A DNA stretch of 64,000 bases from Meconema thalassinum (GCA_946902985.2 OX336393.1:358652779-358716778); one strand, 5' to 3'; positions 12,968 to 24,755 are shown, counted from the first letter of the stretch. Notes: generated by a model from the letters alone, not told the origin. Numbers and translations are program-made.

Positions 12968-13565
12968 AAGTAGACTTATGAGATCTACACAGGGCCAAAA
13001 ATTGTGTGTCTGTCTGTGTGTGTGTGTATGTGTGTGTGTGTGAGCGTGTGTACTCTGAATGTCTGTCCCCCCCCCCCTATCAATTCAAACATGGTGAAAC
13101 CGAATTGAACGAAATTTGGTACAGAGGTAGAACTTGTAGTTTGGTCACAACACGCGTCCTATATGAAGGTATGTTGTTACCAAATTTGGTAGAGATTGGA
13201 TGATTTGGTTAGTCGTTATTTGATTTTACGTTTTGAACGTTTGAGTGGCCGCCATTCAGTTTTGGTAAAGATGGAGGCGATATAAAACCTGACACTCATG
13301 TGCCCTTTGCTAGTTTTTAATTATACTCACTTTAAAACGAACTGTTTTACAAATGGAATGCTTCGATGGAAAGCGTAAATACCAATAGTATGCGTCAATA
13401 TTGCTAGATTGCATCGTTTAATAGAGAAAGCATCAGTAAAATATGCTGAAGTATTTGTTATAAATAATTAAATGTGTCGTAAAATAAGTGTAATATTTAT
13501 AAAATACTTTTTGAAGTATAACAATTCCAATATTTTTTTTGCAAAAATCGAAAGTAGGCTAAAAA
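12968..13565 (+). repeat. ATGGCGGC superfamily, family B copy with inverted terminal motif
   Basis: The copy opens with AAAGTAGACTTATGAG, a TG microsatellite (about 13004-13048) and a C run. It contains one family B unit (GGTGAAACCGAATTGAACG near 13093). At 13541-13567 it carries GCAAAAATCGAAAGTAGGCT, the reverse complement of the opening hairpin region seen at about 4549-4572. The family may therefore have short inverted termini. The frame at 13006-13203 is only the microsatellite read through. Confidence 0.6.
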
Positions 13566-13569
13566 TGCT

Positions 13570-14285
13570 TAAAATATATATTTACATAAAAAGATATTTA
13601 TTTACCTAAAAATCCGAGCCCTAAGTATTAACCGCGGTTAGTGCTCAACATGTTAAATATGTTAGTTCTTAATAACTTCCGAGATTAATCTGTAATGAAT
13701 ATAAGTTTTAATAATACCGTATAAAGAGACTAATTTGAAAAATGTAACTTTTTTCTAGCAAAATATTTATTCTTGCTCTAGAACGATGACGCTAAAATTT
13801 TTAGTATGTGACATGGTTCTTGGTTTAATTTCGAGAATTTGAAAGTTACAAGCGTATTTGAGAGGATATATATATCGCCTTTTGGTTGTGTGTTGGTGCC
13901 GAGCAGAGAGATACCCGATGAAAGTGAAAAGCTTATTGACGTGTTCTGTTTGTGTTCTAACAGAAAAAGCAAACAACGCTACTTTCGCTGCTTCTCCAAT
14001 GACCGCTACCTCTTGTTCAACTCTCATTTACATACAAAAGGTTATCTAAGTGCTTGAATGGGAATAATGAGGGGTATAATAAAGTGTTCCATAAGTGGCT
14101 TGTCTATAGTGTATAGGGCGTGTTGGAGTCTTTAGCTTCTGTATATTTCAAGTGCTATGAGCTATTGTTCCTCTGAGTACCGCTCTACTAACGAGACATC
14201 ACTTATCAGTAGACTGCCGCTGTGGTTAAAAGTGTCGAGACCGGTGCAGCTGGTTCCGGGTTCTACTGTATCCGTGGCACTACCG
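13570..14285. other. Noncoding, nothing recognised
   Basis: AT-rich on the left and mixed on the right. Short overlapping frames on both strands (13767-14057) have no domain. No repeat borders were found. Confidence 0.4.
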
Positions 14286-14452
14286 ATGTTGATTTATTTA
14301 GGAGATTGCGACATCGTGATCATTTAGCCTAATGTACTTGACCACAACGTCGCAAAATTCCTAAATAAGTTGATTTATTTATGAGATTGCAATATCATGA
14401 TCATTTATTCTCGTGTACTTGACCACAACGTCGCAAAACCCCGAAATAAACC
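14286..14452. repeat. Two tandem foldback hairpins derived from the SINE tail
   Basis: Two head-to-tail units of about 80 bp each fold on themselves. In the first (14289-14366), TTATTTAGGAGATTGCGAC pairs imperfectly with CGTCGCAAAATTCCTAAATAA. The second (14367-14452) repeats the layout with changes. The arms match the extreme tail of the composite SINE (GCGACATCGTGGTCAT). Confidence 0.65.
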
Positions 14453-14489
14453 AACAATAACTCAATTATTCGTGGTAGTTTGTGTTTTC

Positions 14490-14850
14490 AGTTTTTCACT
14501 GTTTGATGCATGTCTCGATGCCTCCCCGTCCGGAGCTAATCGTTTCAACTCTTCATAGCTATCACACCTTACATCCATGGCAATCTGTTTAACGTATTCT
14601 AACCTTGGTCTACCCCCACAGTTCTTGTCCTAAACCCTTCCTTCCTTACCTAAGTTTGCTATTCCTGGGTGTGTTAGTATGTGTCTTACCAACCTATCTC
14701 TTCATTAGTATTCACCAGAAACATCTCTCCTCTCCCACTCGTCCTAATGCTTCTTCATTTGTTACTCATCTGATCTCCATCATTCTCCTGAAACACCACA
14801 TTTCAAATGCTTCTATTCTCATCTTTCCTGATACGCCAACAGTCCAAGTT
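14490..14850 (-). pseudogene. LINE ORF2 C-terminal remnant
   Basis: On the minus strand the stretch near 14690-14500 translates, with frame breaks, to a tail containing RGRP-like GGRPRLEYVKQIAMDV and then ELKRLAPDGEAS. This is the familiar C-terminal end of arthropod LINE reverse-transcriptase proteins. Matching remnants lie at 20676-20860 (minus) and 20885-21140 (plus). The plus-strand frame 14605-14889 is antisense to it. Confidence 0.6.
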
Positions 14851-14884
14851 TCACTTCAATTCTCGAAAAATCATTCAGTGTTGG

Positions 14885-15190
14885 TTTGAACTAAACGGCA
14901 GATGGTCCAAAACTTCACCCTTGAATTCTTTGTAAAAGTCTATCGTAACGTTGGTACAGTGTGGTCGTGAATGATTTTCACCTTTTTCGAGAATTGAAGG
15001 TATGGTTGGGCGGCAACGCCTCGTCAATAAGAAAAAAAACTTCAGGAGACTGTCCAGACGTACCCACCTCAGTGGCGGCAGAATATTTTGCTGAGGGGAT
15101 TGGAAAGCTGGTGTAACGATACGACAAATGTTCCAACCATTTTGGCGATTATGTTGAGACATAAGAATAAAACATGCAAACATTTAGTAG
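14885..15190 (-). pseudogene. mariner-like transposase remnant
   Basis: The minus-strand frame ends in a stretch resembling the mariner region around the second catalytic Asp and the following PPYSPDL block (NHSRPHCTNVTIDFYKEFKG then EVLDHLP). The N-terminal half appears only in other frames, so several indels have accumulated. The critical Asp residues are not recognisable. A Tc1/mariner origin is likely, but the subfamily cannot be told. Confidence 0.45.
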
Positions 15191-15387
15191 TAAAATCAGT
15201 TTGGTATGTCAATCTGTTATTTTTATACAGTCCATCGGAGTTTTAAAAAATCCCTTGTATGTACTAGGCACGCGCTTTCAATAGTACAGCAGGGGGCCGT
15301 AGCACGACACAAGCTCGGCCAAGGCCACCGCACCAGCAAATAACAAAACTGCCGCTTCCCGTTTTTACTTCATATGAAAGACCCTGT

Positions 15388-15702
15388 AGTCTTTCAAAAA
15401 TTGCTTCCTAATACCTAAATCTACCAAAATATTAAGCAAATGGTACATTTATAACTTTAATATTCAAGTTAAAGTTAAAGTGTTGAAACTTAATACAATT
15501 GATGAAGATTTAATGGCTTGCAATCCAAATTATAATTTTGATTCTAGTGCTTCGAATGATTTACTTGTAAATATTTCTGTCTTAAGTTTAAAAGTTTTTA
15601 AGCAATGCATTTTTCCTCAAGTTACAAAAATACTTCAGCCACATTTGAGATAAAGTCTTTCAAAAATGACTTCTTAATACCAAAATCTACAAAATTTATT
15701 TT
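15388..15702. repeat. Direct repeat pair of about 45 bp
   Basis: GTCTTTCAAAAATTGCTTCCTAATACC at about 15391 recurs as a close variant at about 15655, 264 bp apart. The sequence between is AT-rich and noncoding. The meaning is unclear. Confidence 0.5.
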
Positions 15703-15714
15703 CTGTAAAAATGG

Positions 15715-16085
15715 TTTCCTTGCCTGAGTCAACTTACTATTGTATCGTCTTTACTTCGTCCACCACTGGTTATTTTTCTTCCTATGTAACAGAAACGTTT
15801 GCCTTTCACCATAATTCTGATTCCTATAGGCTGCAGTCGATTATGTTTGTCTTACATTTATTGATTTTCATCATTAATTCTCTTCTTAAGACGGAGTCCA
15901 TGCCATTTAAAAATTCATTCAAATCTTGTTGTGAATCGGTCAAGATGACGATGTTATCAGCAAATATCAGTGATGAAATTATTTCTTCTTGAATATTTAC
16001 TCCTACTTAAAATGTTTCTCTAATTTCCATCATTGCCTGTTCAATGTATACACTAGTTGCAATATATTACAGAATCTACAGAAAT
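15715..16085 (-). pseudogene. LINE reverse transcriptase fragment (FADN)
   Basis: On the minus strand a broken frame reads IFADNIVILTDSQQDLNEFL followed by MKINKCKT, that is, the RT motif C region of a LINE. The catalytic YADD/FADD has become FADN. An in-frame stop lies upstream. It may be the same minus-strand LINE as 14490-14850, split by the mariner remnant and other insertions. Confidence 0.6.
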
Positions 16086-16599
16086 GCTTTGAAATCACCT
16101 ACAACAAAAATAACTTTTTCCTTTGCAATCTTCATATTCCATGAGGAATGGCGCAGCGAGCGTCAGACCGTGAATAAGTACGGCACATACTGCAGTTAGC
16201 CTATGTTAGTTAAATCTTTGTGTGTGTAATTGTCAAATTTAACGCTGTATTTTGCGTTTAGGAAACATCCTCCTATGCAGGAACCCATATTTGTAGGATA
16301 TCATTTATAATTATTAGGTATACTTGCAGCTTATGATGAGCATTATTTCACATCTAAAACAACTTCTCCGAATATAATACTTTGGAGAGCATAAAGCTTG
16401 CACTTATTTACATACTGTTCCCCTTCAGTTAAATCAAATGTAAGTCACATGTATTAACTATGAGTATATCAGTTTTTAGGTAGTTCTATGTGACATATTT
16501 TTGAAGCTATTATTGAATTCTTAACTGTGTGCGAATATTCCCACTCGCAGTGTATGAGGCCTCTTAATGGCGTAGAAAAATATTGGGGAAGATCCTTGA

Positions 16600-16990
16600 T
16601 CTAGTCTACTCAGAAAGTATCTGGAAGACACGGAAGTCTCGGGAGCTTTATCAGTATTCTTGAAAAGATTACCAACAACTTCAGGAAAAGGCTATTGAAG
16701 TTCTGCGGCCACATTCTAAGAATAAACAATGACAGGTTCACCAAAAGGATTCTAAACCTTGCTCTCTCAGTGAAAGTTACGAACAACTGGCTTAGTGAAT
16801 TAGAGAAATATCTTAAAGAAATTGGCATCACAGAGGACATTTTACGAGATCGACTCCAGTTGAAAACAGTAATCAACAACACAAAGTTTTCTGAGAAGAG
16901 TAATACTAGGACCAATAAATCATGGACTGAATGACCGGGGAAGATTTTCAGTGCACAAATGAAGAGCTGGGAGAAGAAACAATCAACATA
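16600..16990 (+). pseudogene. LINE ORF2 C-terminal fragment
   Basis: The frame at about 16640-16934 contains RLLKFCGHILRINNDRFTKR and ends KSWTE, after which the DNA still reads like a tail (KRYWEK-type). GHILR-N-RLTKRI is the typical C-terminal segment of RTE/CR1-like arthropod LINEs. No RT domain precedes it, so it is a 5'-truncated remnant. Confidence 0.6.
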
Positions 16991-17009
16991 TTCAGCTAAA
17001 AAGGTTGAC

Positions 17010-17095
17010 TTTTTGTAGCTTTTCAGTCGGTCAACACGCTACAAATACTCAATTTGTATAGGCAACACTGAAAAAAGAATGACTTCAAATCTCTA
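17010..17095 (+). repeat. Penelope-like element 3'-end fragment
   Basis: TAGCTTTTCAGTCGGTCAAC at about 17018 and GGCAACACTGAAAAA plus GACTTCAAA downstream match, in the same order, the reverse complement of the left end of the Penelope copy at 32820-32890. Only the last 80 or so bases are present. Confidence 0.55.
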
Positions 17096-17149
17096 CATCA
17101 GCTAAATAAGTTCATTTGCGCTCCACACTTGGCATTAACAATTTAGTAT

Positions 17150-17162
17150 TATTAATACTATT

Positions 17163-17197
<35 letters not shown>

Positions 17198-17200
17198 TAA
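17150..17200. repeat. AAT microsatellite
   Basis: A run of AAT/ATT trinucleotides, about 15 units with small interruptions. Confidence 0.9.
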
Positions 17201-17329
17201 TATTGCTGCCAAGACATCTCCTCTACTGATTACTTGAAGAGGCAAAACCGTAGCCAAAATAGTGCACTTAGTTTGAACAAAAGTATTTATCTGAAAATAC
17301 TTTGCATTACTATTAGCATATTATCACTA

Positions 17330-17540
17330 ACGGCGCCTTGAGAAATTTTACTCACAACTTGTTATGGTACAGATCAGTTATTACTGATAAAACCATACCA
17401 GAAAACCAGCCAGACGTCGTTCCTGTGGACAAAGGGTCGAAGAGGTACATTCTCATTGATATCGCACTGCCAAATTCCCATAATCTGCAACATACCTGGT
17501 GTGAGATAATTAAAAAGCATCTGGCCTCTGGCTGAGGAAA
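17330..17540 (+). pseudogene. LINE C-terminal fragment (DIALPNSHNL type)
   Basis: The frame 17338-17535 contains PDVVPVDKGSKRYILIDIAL followed by PNSHNLQHT. This matches the conserved tail (PDIVV..K.....LIDIAVP.D.NL) of many arthropod LINE ORF2 proteins. It is isolated and truncated on both sides. Confidence 0.6.
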
Positions 17541-17762
17541 TACATTAAATGAGGAGACGGTAAGGTGTAATTGTGCTGTCCACAGTCATCTGTTCTACTG
17601 ACATCATCTCAAAATCATTAGCCAGTAATCTGGAAAAAATGGGCTGGTCTACATAATAGACAGCCGTCATCTTGAAGACCAGGTCCATAGTTCGCTCATT
17701 TCTCAAAATACCACCATTAAAGGAGTTGCCTTCCCGTCTTGCAAACAAGCCTATGATATGAT

Positions 17763-18143
17763 AATAATAATATAATATCGTATGGCCTTGGATGCCGGGT
17801 GCAAGCTTTGTTAATTGACACCCAGAGGGCAGCTTGCATGTCGAATTTCGTCGTTCCTTTGAACGCTATGAAAATCAAGGAGGTTAGATATCTAAGCTCC
17901 TTGACACTACAGCGCTTTCTAGTAGAGAATGGAGGAACTTTGTGCTGGCAGAAAATCCCGAGATTAATTTTGCCATTGAACACGGCCCACTGAATTCAAA
18001 TGGGTTCTTTAACATGCCAACAACGTATGACATCCATGTCGTGATTTTTGTCGCCTTTCAAAAATCACTTACCACAGCCAGGGACGAACCTGCAAGCTTG
18101 GGGTTGGTAATCCGACACGTTAACCACTCACCCACCGTGCAAG
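17763..18143 (-). mobile_element. tRNA-derived SINE with 12-bp TSD
   Basis: On the minus strand the element begins with a tRNA-like head: A box GGTGAGTGGTTAACGTG near 18135-18118 and B box GCAGGTTCGTCCCTGGC near 18095-18078. A body of about 270 bp follows, with a 3' tail of ATT repeats (17763-17782 on the plus strand). CTATGATATGAT flanks it at 17751-17762 and 18144-18155. Borders and TSD are clear. The small open frames inside are not genes. Confidence 0.85.
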
Positions 18144-18164
18144 CTATGATATGATGATTTATAT

Positions 18165-19500
18165 TCACTAATTTTATTAAAAGTCGAACAATCACACTAC
18201 CCAAGAAAGGAAATGCTTGTGAATCTTCTAATTATAGAACTTGAGCCATTCTTTCACATGCATCAAAGATTTTATTGATCATCATCAAAGATAGACTAAG
18301 CAAGAAAATTGAACAACATCTGGATAGTGATCAGCATGGATTTAGAACAAGGAACGGGACTAGGGAGGCTATCCTAGCATTACGTCAGATTTTAGAAAGA
18401 AGACTGGAAGTTAATCGAAAAACCTATATAGTATTCATTGATATAGAAATGGCATTTGATAATGTCAATTGGAAAACCTTATTTTTTACATTGGCCAAAG
18501 TCAGGATTGACTGGAAAGACAGGCACCTTATTCTGAACTTATATAAAATCAAACTACCGTAATAAGAGTTAATGGCAATAAAAGAGACGCAAAAATAAGA
18601 AGAGGTGTAAGGCAGGGTTGTCCTCTATCACCATATATCTTTAATATCTATATGGAAGCTGCAGTAAATGCATTAAAAGAGAAAACAAAAGGATTATTTA
18701 ATGGGGTACAGGTTCATAGCATTCGCTTTGCAGATGATATTGCACTTTTAGCAAACTCCGCATGTGAAATGAATAGAATGTTAAATTTTTTTCAGAAATC
18801 CTTAGGAAAATTCGGGCTAAGAGTTAATTCTCGGAAGACAAAATTAATGGTGGTTGATAAAAAGTAACAACCAATTTTAGCTAATATAATGTTAAATGAT
18901 AGTGCCATTGAACAAGTAACGGAATTTAGCTATTTGGGAAGTGTGATTAATTATGACAACAGATGCATCTCAGAAATTAAGAAAAGAATAATGTTGGCGA
19001 AGAAAGCCTTTCAAAATAAGAAGAATTTGCTGCTCAATGAGCACCTCAACTTGAAGATAAGGAAGTAATTTCTCAAGACCCTTGTTTGGAGTGTGTTGAC
19101 CTATGGTTGTGAAACATGGACACTGGGGAAAAGAGAAGAATCAAAACTTGAGGCAGCTGAAATGTGGTTTTGGAGACGAATGACCCGAACAAGCTGGATG
19201 GAAAGAAAGAGAAATGAGCTTGTTCTGAACCAAATTCAGGAGAATCGATGCCTGTTGAACACCATCAAGAAAAGGAAATCAAAATTCATGGGACACATGC
19301 TCAGACAAGACTCCTCTAGGTCATTTTTGAAGGAAAATTTTTGGGGAAGAAACCAAGGGGACGACCAAGATAATCGTATCTCAAGAACATTGTCAAGGAA
19401 ATGAAATGTGAATCATATGTCAATATGAAGAGAACTGCTGAAGACAGTAAGAAATGGCTGAAATGACAAGGCTTTTAGCCTTTAGAAGCTGATGATGATG
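18165..19500 (+). pseudogene. RTE-like LINE ORF2 fragment
   Basis: Joined by eye across frame changes, this stretch carries reverse transcriptase motifs in order. These are LPKKGNA with an SSNYRT block, HGFRTRNGTREAI, FIDIEMAFDNVNW, RRGVRQGCPLSPYIFNIYME, then IRFADDIALLA (catalytic FADD intact), and the thumb/tail TYGCETWTLGKREE and KSKFMGHMLRQDSS. Defects are a stop near 18242, a frameshift near 18545, TAA at 18865-18867 and a stop near 19066. It ends at TGATGATGATGA (about 19488), the kind of short microsatellite tail usual for RTE-type elements. The endonuclease half is absent. Confidence 0.8.
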
Positions 19501-20440
19501 AATGTAGTGAAATAATGATTTTCTTGAGATGGTAAATGAATTCCTTCACATAGTATTAGCATCAGGAAAGTGAGTCTCTTAGTCCAATAGGCTTACCTCC
19601 TTATTAATCTAAGTTCTGTTTTAATTAAGTTCCGGTACGGCAGGCAGTCATTGAGGAAGTGAGGCACTAAAGCGTTATGGAGACATTCTCTTGAAAATAC
19701 TGTAAGCTGCAATAAAGCTCAGCTTAGCTGCTACGTGTGTCAGCAGCTTTAGCGCTGAAGATATTATAACCTTCGCTTTGTCGGCTTTAAGTCTCACGGA
19801 GTGCACCTGTTCCTTTAATTATACCTTACCTTCAGAAGACGTAAACATTAAACTCACAATTCATACCTCTGCTTCTGTCGTATAGGCCTACAGAATAAAA
19901 CAATATCGTGCGTGCAAACTTCGACCGATGTTAATAAAATTTGGTAGCAAGTTATTTCCATCTCCGGAGACACCTATCTTGTCTAATATATTTCGATAAT
20001 CGTCGTCAATACAACAGAACGGCCGTACGATATATTTGCGCAGTATTCAGTAGCTTGAAAATGTCTACAGCTATAGCCTACAATCTTGTACTAAAACACA
20101 GATTCACAAAACACTGTTATGACTTTCAGTATCCTGACAAGTAAAAAAAAACACAACTAGTTAACCATACAAATTTCAAAAATGCAATTGATTTCCCGGT
20201 GTTTTCAGTGAAACGTGGCGTCATAAGCATATATTTTAAGCTAAAATAAATAAATAGGACGCATGATGGAATTCAATCGGGCTATTTTCAAAAAATCTAG
20301 GTGGGCATTGAAATGAAAAAGAAAGAAACGTTTATTATTTCTAGTTCCTATTGAAGTGATTAGAAGGAAAACTAGTAAAGTGAGCCACTCCTATAATTTT
20401 AAACCTATAGGTACATAAATCTGTTGTTGTTGTTGTTGTT
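19501..20440. other. Noncoding, nothing recognised
   Basis: No domain or terminal repeat is visible. The frame at 19941-20144 has no family resemblance. Confidence 0.4.
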
Positions 20441-20448
20441 TTTGTTTG

Positions 20449-20655
20449 GGGAGCGTGATGGCGCAGTGGCTTAGCTGCTCGTCTTTCACCTGGACGGCCG
20501 GTGATCGAATCCCGGTGACAACTGGGTGGAATTTTCTCCCGAAAAAGCACGTGGCGTCAGGAAGGGCATCCGTTCTTAAATCTCCGGCCAAAACCAAAAT
20601 GAGTCAGGTTGGCTCTCAATCAATTGGGATAAGCCGAAGAAAGTCTGGTCTTGTT
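20449..20655 (+). mobile_element. tRNA-derived SINE
   Basis: The head reads GTGATGGCGCAGTGGCTTAG (A box) and GGTGATCGAATCCCGGTGA (B box, about 20501-20519). The body contains CGTCAGGAAGGGCATCCG, a phrase found in several invertebrate SINE and LINE tails. Short GTT-rich tracts lie on both sides (20420-20440 and 20650-20662). They are either the TSD or the target microsatellite plus tail. Confidence 0.75.
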
Positions 20656-20675
20656 GTTGTTGTTTGCGTCTTCAT

Positions 20676-20860
20676 TCTTTCGACTGGTTTGATGCATCCC
20701 TCCATGCTTCCCTGTCATGAGCTAATCGTTTCATCTCTACATAAGTACCACATCCTACATCCGAGGCAATCTATCTAAAATTTTCAAGCCTTGGTCTACC
20801 CCTACAGTTCTTTTCCTCGATCCTTTCTTCCAAAGCTATGTTTGCTATTCCTGGGTGGAT
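20676..20860 (-). pseudogene. LINE ORF2 tail remnant, left arm of an inverted repeat
   Basis: The minus strand carries the same C-terminal LINE segment as 14490-14690. It also pairs imperfectly with the plus-strand copy at 20960-21130, forming an inverted repeat with a spacer of about 100-130 bp. Confidence 0.6.
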
Positions 20861-20884
20861 AGAGTAACAAAATGAAGAAGTATT

Positions 20885-21140
20885 AAGACGAATGGGCGAA
20901 GAGATATGTTTCTGGTGACTGCAAATGCAGAGAAGAGATATGCTGGTAGGACACGTACTAAGACATCCAGGAATAAAAAACTTATGGCAGGGAGGGTTGA
21001 GGACAACAACTGTAGGGGTAGACCAGAGTTAGAATATGCCAAACAGTTTGCTTGGGATGTAAGGTGTGGCACTTATGTAGAGATGAAACGATTACTTCCG
21101 ATCAGGGAGTAATCGAGAGCTGCATCAAACCAATCAAATT
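20885..21140 (+). pseudogene. LINE ORF2 tail remnant, right arm of an inverted repeat
   Basis: The frame 20906-21112 contains AGRVEDNNCRGRPELEYAKQ then MKRLLPIRE, the LINE C-terminal RGRP segment. A second frame nearby reads MLVGHVLRHPGIKN. It is truncated upstream and has lost frame at least once. Confidence 0.65.
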
Positions 21141-21249
21141 ACTGAAGAATACTACTGTATACACGTGCCTAAGACTCATAAAAATTCTAACCTTATATAC
21201 CGACATTCAAACAGCAAATGGCAACATAAACAGCACCTTAACGCACTAT

Positions 21250-22770
21250 ATTTTTAGCCTATTTTCAATTTTGAAAAAATAGGCTTATGAGATCACCTTT
21301 TGTCCGTGTGTGTGTGCGTGTGTGTGTGTGTGTGTGTGATTCGTGTGTGTGTCCCCCCCTAATAAAATCTAAACGGCAGGAGCGATTTCAATGAAACTCG
21401 GAAAATTCATAGCACTGTTCCCGGCGACCTCGACCGTGCCCTTCAAATTTTGTTACGACTCACCAATCCAACATGGCGGCTGTGCGAAATATTTCACCAG
21501 CATTCAATATCTCCGAAACTATTACCGATATTACCCTGACATTTTCTAATGTGATAGAGGGAACTACTATAAGTTCACTTATGTGACTTTTGAAAACCTG
21601 GTAACTACAAAACCAACATGGAGGCCAAGCGAATTTGCGACTTTTAAACAGACGTTTCTCGCGATTTGACCAACCAAACGCAATGAAACTTGGTAAAGTA
21701 TATGTTTATATACATTGTAATGCACCGACATCTAACTTTGTTCAATTGTTCACATAATCACAAGATGGCGGATGTGCGAAATATTTCACCGGCATTCTAT
21801 ATCTCTGAACCTATTAGCGGTATCTCCCTAAAATTTTGTACGGAGATAAAGGGCACTACTGGAAGTCCATCTATAAGACTTTCAAAAACCGGTTAACTAC
21901 AAAACGAACATGGCGGCCAAGCGAATTTGAAAATTTTAAATAGACCTTTCTCGCGATTTAATGTTCCAAGCGCACTGAAACCTGGTACAGGAAATATTTA
22001 TACACATTGTAATCCACTGGTATCTAATTTAGTTCAATTGTTTACATAACCTCAAGATGGCGGCAGTGCGAATTTTAAAATTAAGTTTTCATTTCTCGTG
22101 ATGTAGTCATGCGATCGAAGTGAAAGTTTGAATAATGAACCTACGCAATAATTTCCTTTAATGGTACATGACTCTATGGCCTATACATTTAACAATCCAA
22201 CATGGCGACCATCCGAAATATTTAGACGATACTGAATATCTACGAATCTATTTTAGCAATCAAACTGCTTTTTTTAAATATTCATAGGGGCTATGAACGT
22301 AAGTTCACCTATAGGACTTTAAATAACCTGGTGATCATAAATCCAACATGGCGGTGACGCGAATTATAAATATTCACATGGACGTTTCTCGCAATTTAAC
22401 CATCCGCGTGCAGTGAAACTTGGTACAGTAAATTCTTATACGAATGTTAATCCACTGGCATCTAATTTATTTCAATTGTTTCCATAACCTCAAGATGGCA
22501 GCTGTGCAAAATTTTAAAATCTCCTTGTTTTTTCTTGTGTCCTAATTATGCGATTGAAGTTTGAATACTACACGTTCACAACAATCTGCATGTAACAGTA
22601 CATAACCCTAGGACCTACATATATAAAATCCAACATGGCGACCATCCGAAATATTTAGTCGGTTCTCAATATCTACGAATCTATTACAGCAATCAAACAG
22701 AAATTGTGTATGTTGATAGTGGCAATTAACATAAGTAGTATATATGAAAATAGGCTGTATAGTTCTTCAC
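21250..22770 (+). repeat. ATGGCGGC superfamily, family C: tandem units of about 290 bp
   Basis: The element opens with a hairpin (TAGCCTATTTTC ... AAAAATAGGCTTATGAG, 21253-21292), a GT microsatellite and a C run. Repeated units then carry CAAGATGGCGG or CAACATGGCGG (near 21469, 21764, 22056, 22198, 22347, 22492 and 22633) followed by TGCGAAATATTTCACC-like text. The interval between the best-matching units is about 290 bp. It ends with GAAAATAGGCTGTATAGTTC and a GTTC ... GAAC hairpin near 22760. There is no coding continuity. Confidence 0.7.
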
Positions 22771-22835
22771 GGAACTACTTGTTTTGTAGTTAGATAATAT
22801 TTGTGTGTAAATGTATACCTCAACACAGTGATAAA

Positions 22836-22876
22836 GTTCTGATGATGACCGCTAGAAGGTCTATACGCGTAATCTT
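22836..22876 (+). ncRNA. Degenerate hammerhead-like motif
   Basis: CTGATGA (22839-22845) is followed by a stem GACC/GGTC closing a 7-nt loop. The required GAAA is replaced by TATA (22862-22865), so the core is broken. It looks like a decayed relative of the intact hammerheads at 32956-32996 and 42673-42713, possibly a Penelope tail. It is not expected to be active. Confidence 0.3.
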
Positions 22877-24755
22877 AAAATGTCCCCCATTATAATAGTG
22901 ATCATAACTAATACTTATATTTTTTCCAGGCGTGTTATTCATATATTATTTCATTTAATTTTATATTTATTCATCAGTGCCTTACACTATTCATACAGTA
23001 CACTTAATGGAGTCTCTGAAAAGAGCAAAGCCCCACTTCGCATTCGGGATGCGTCAGAGCCCCCATGATATTTAGGTCGTTCAATAATGTTTGGCACTCC
23101 CCCCTATAACTCCTGCAAAATATCCGTATGAAATGTGTGTCGATGTATGCGTGAAGGACCGACTATAGTACTGTGAAATGCCACCAGATGCTGTTGCTGC
23201 TTCTTATAGGCAGCGCACAGGAGCGGCAAATGTTTCGGCGTGTGAGTACGCTTATGAACATCGATAAAACAACATGGAAGCAGACAAGCACGGGCAAAGG
23301 CACTGCCATCGTAATGTACAGGCCGTAAGGCTCCTACTGTAACGTCACGCCTAGGGTCGTCATAGTCGCAGCGGCAGTCAGATAGCTTCCTTCACACGCA
23401 GTCTCTTCAAACCTAATATAAATTACGCTCCCGCTTCAAGACGTAGAAAAATGGCAATGCTATTTAGGGCTGATTGGTACTTCCATCCGTTAACACTACA
23501 TACGCCTAATTAACGCTCCGCTTGTTCGAATCCGGCCGATGTAGCTGGCATTTTGAGAGTGAACAAAATGGTATATTACCGGTACATTTACTAGGACGTT
23601 GAAACACACAAACAGGGCTAAATTGCAGTATTTTGACGTCGAGAATAAGATCAATTCTTGGCCATTTTCTCGTTATTCACCGCTTTGAAAAGGTTTATGG
23701 TAGATGCCTGAGAAAACCCCACATCACTCTTGGCTATTCAACAGATCACATCCTAAACTGCTCGTGGATGACAAAGCACAATGTAACCTATCTCTAACTG
23801 TAATCAATGCACAGGCCACCCTCAAGGTGACTTAAACAGGGCCTATCCTAACAGCACTTATTTTCTATGACTCAATCTAACTTGTTTCTTGCATCAGGAA
23901 TTTACAATGGGTTGTAATTTTGAAATCAGGTATCAATAACCTACAGTACATACACCGGGTGCTAACAATCCCATTAATGTAAATACAGTAGCCTACACAA
24001 CTTCTGCCACGAAAACATTACCATATTCACTTGAACTTGATCGAGAGACCATTCTCACAAATAATGTAACTTGGACTGACTTCAGTAGATACCGAATACT
24101 GGATGTCGCTTCTCTGATTGACATACGGTAAGTAACTTAACCTCAGCATTATCTTATTAGAAATGTTTCCAGTCCTAGCATAGGCTGAAGTTTGGGAACT
24201 TCTTACAATAATTGAAACCATATTAACTAACAACCTACCATCAAGGCGATTACCTCTTCTCTCCTGAAGAATGGTATATTACTTTCAGGGAAATGTTAAC
24301 ACATACTCTTGTATTTCCCGTAATGTACAAATAATTTCTAGGAATGTTGTGTATGCATTGCTTTCTTAAATTGTCGTGGTGGGGAAGGAGAAGCAAGCCA
24401 CATTATCATTTCTTTCATAATACCGGTAGTTGCTATAAACAAATTTTTGACATACTTGCGACCTGGAAAGGAGGTTTCCTGAACTAACAACATTTTATTA
24501 CCATCCAAAAAACCTTGTATGAGTCGAAATAATAAGTGATATAGAGGTCCTAACTAAAACATAACCTTCTGTGTGATGACAAATATGCAACGCAAAATTT
24601 GCGTAGATGCAATAACCTACCTACAAAATGAACATTTGTTTCAGAAAATGAATAATCCTCATTCTAGATGACGCAAGTAGAAGCGTTCTCAAGTATCACT
24701 TTCCATGCGGATACTCATTCATAAAAGATATAAACAACACAGCACAAAGCACAAT
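22877..24755. other. Noncoding, nothing recognised
   Basis: Almost 1.9 kb without a recognisable domain. The left part is AT-rich and the middle (23050-23450) more balanced. No terminal repeats were found. Confidence 0.4.
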
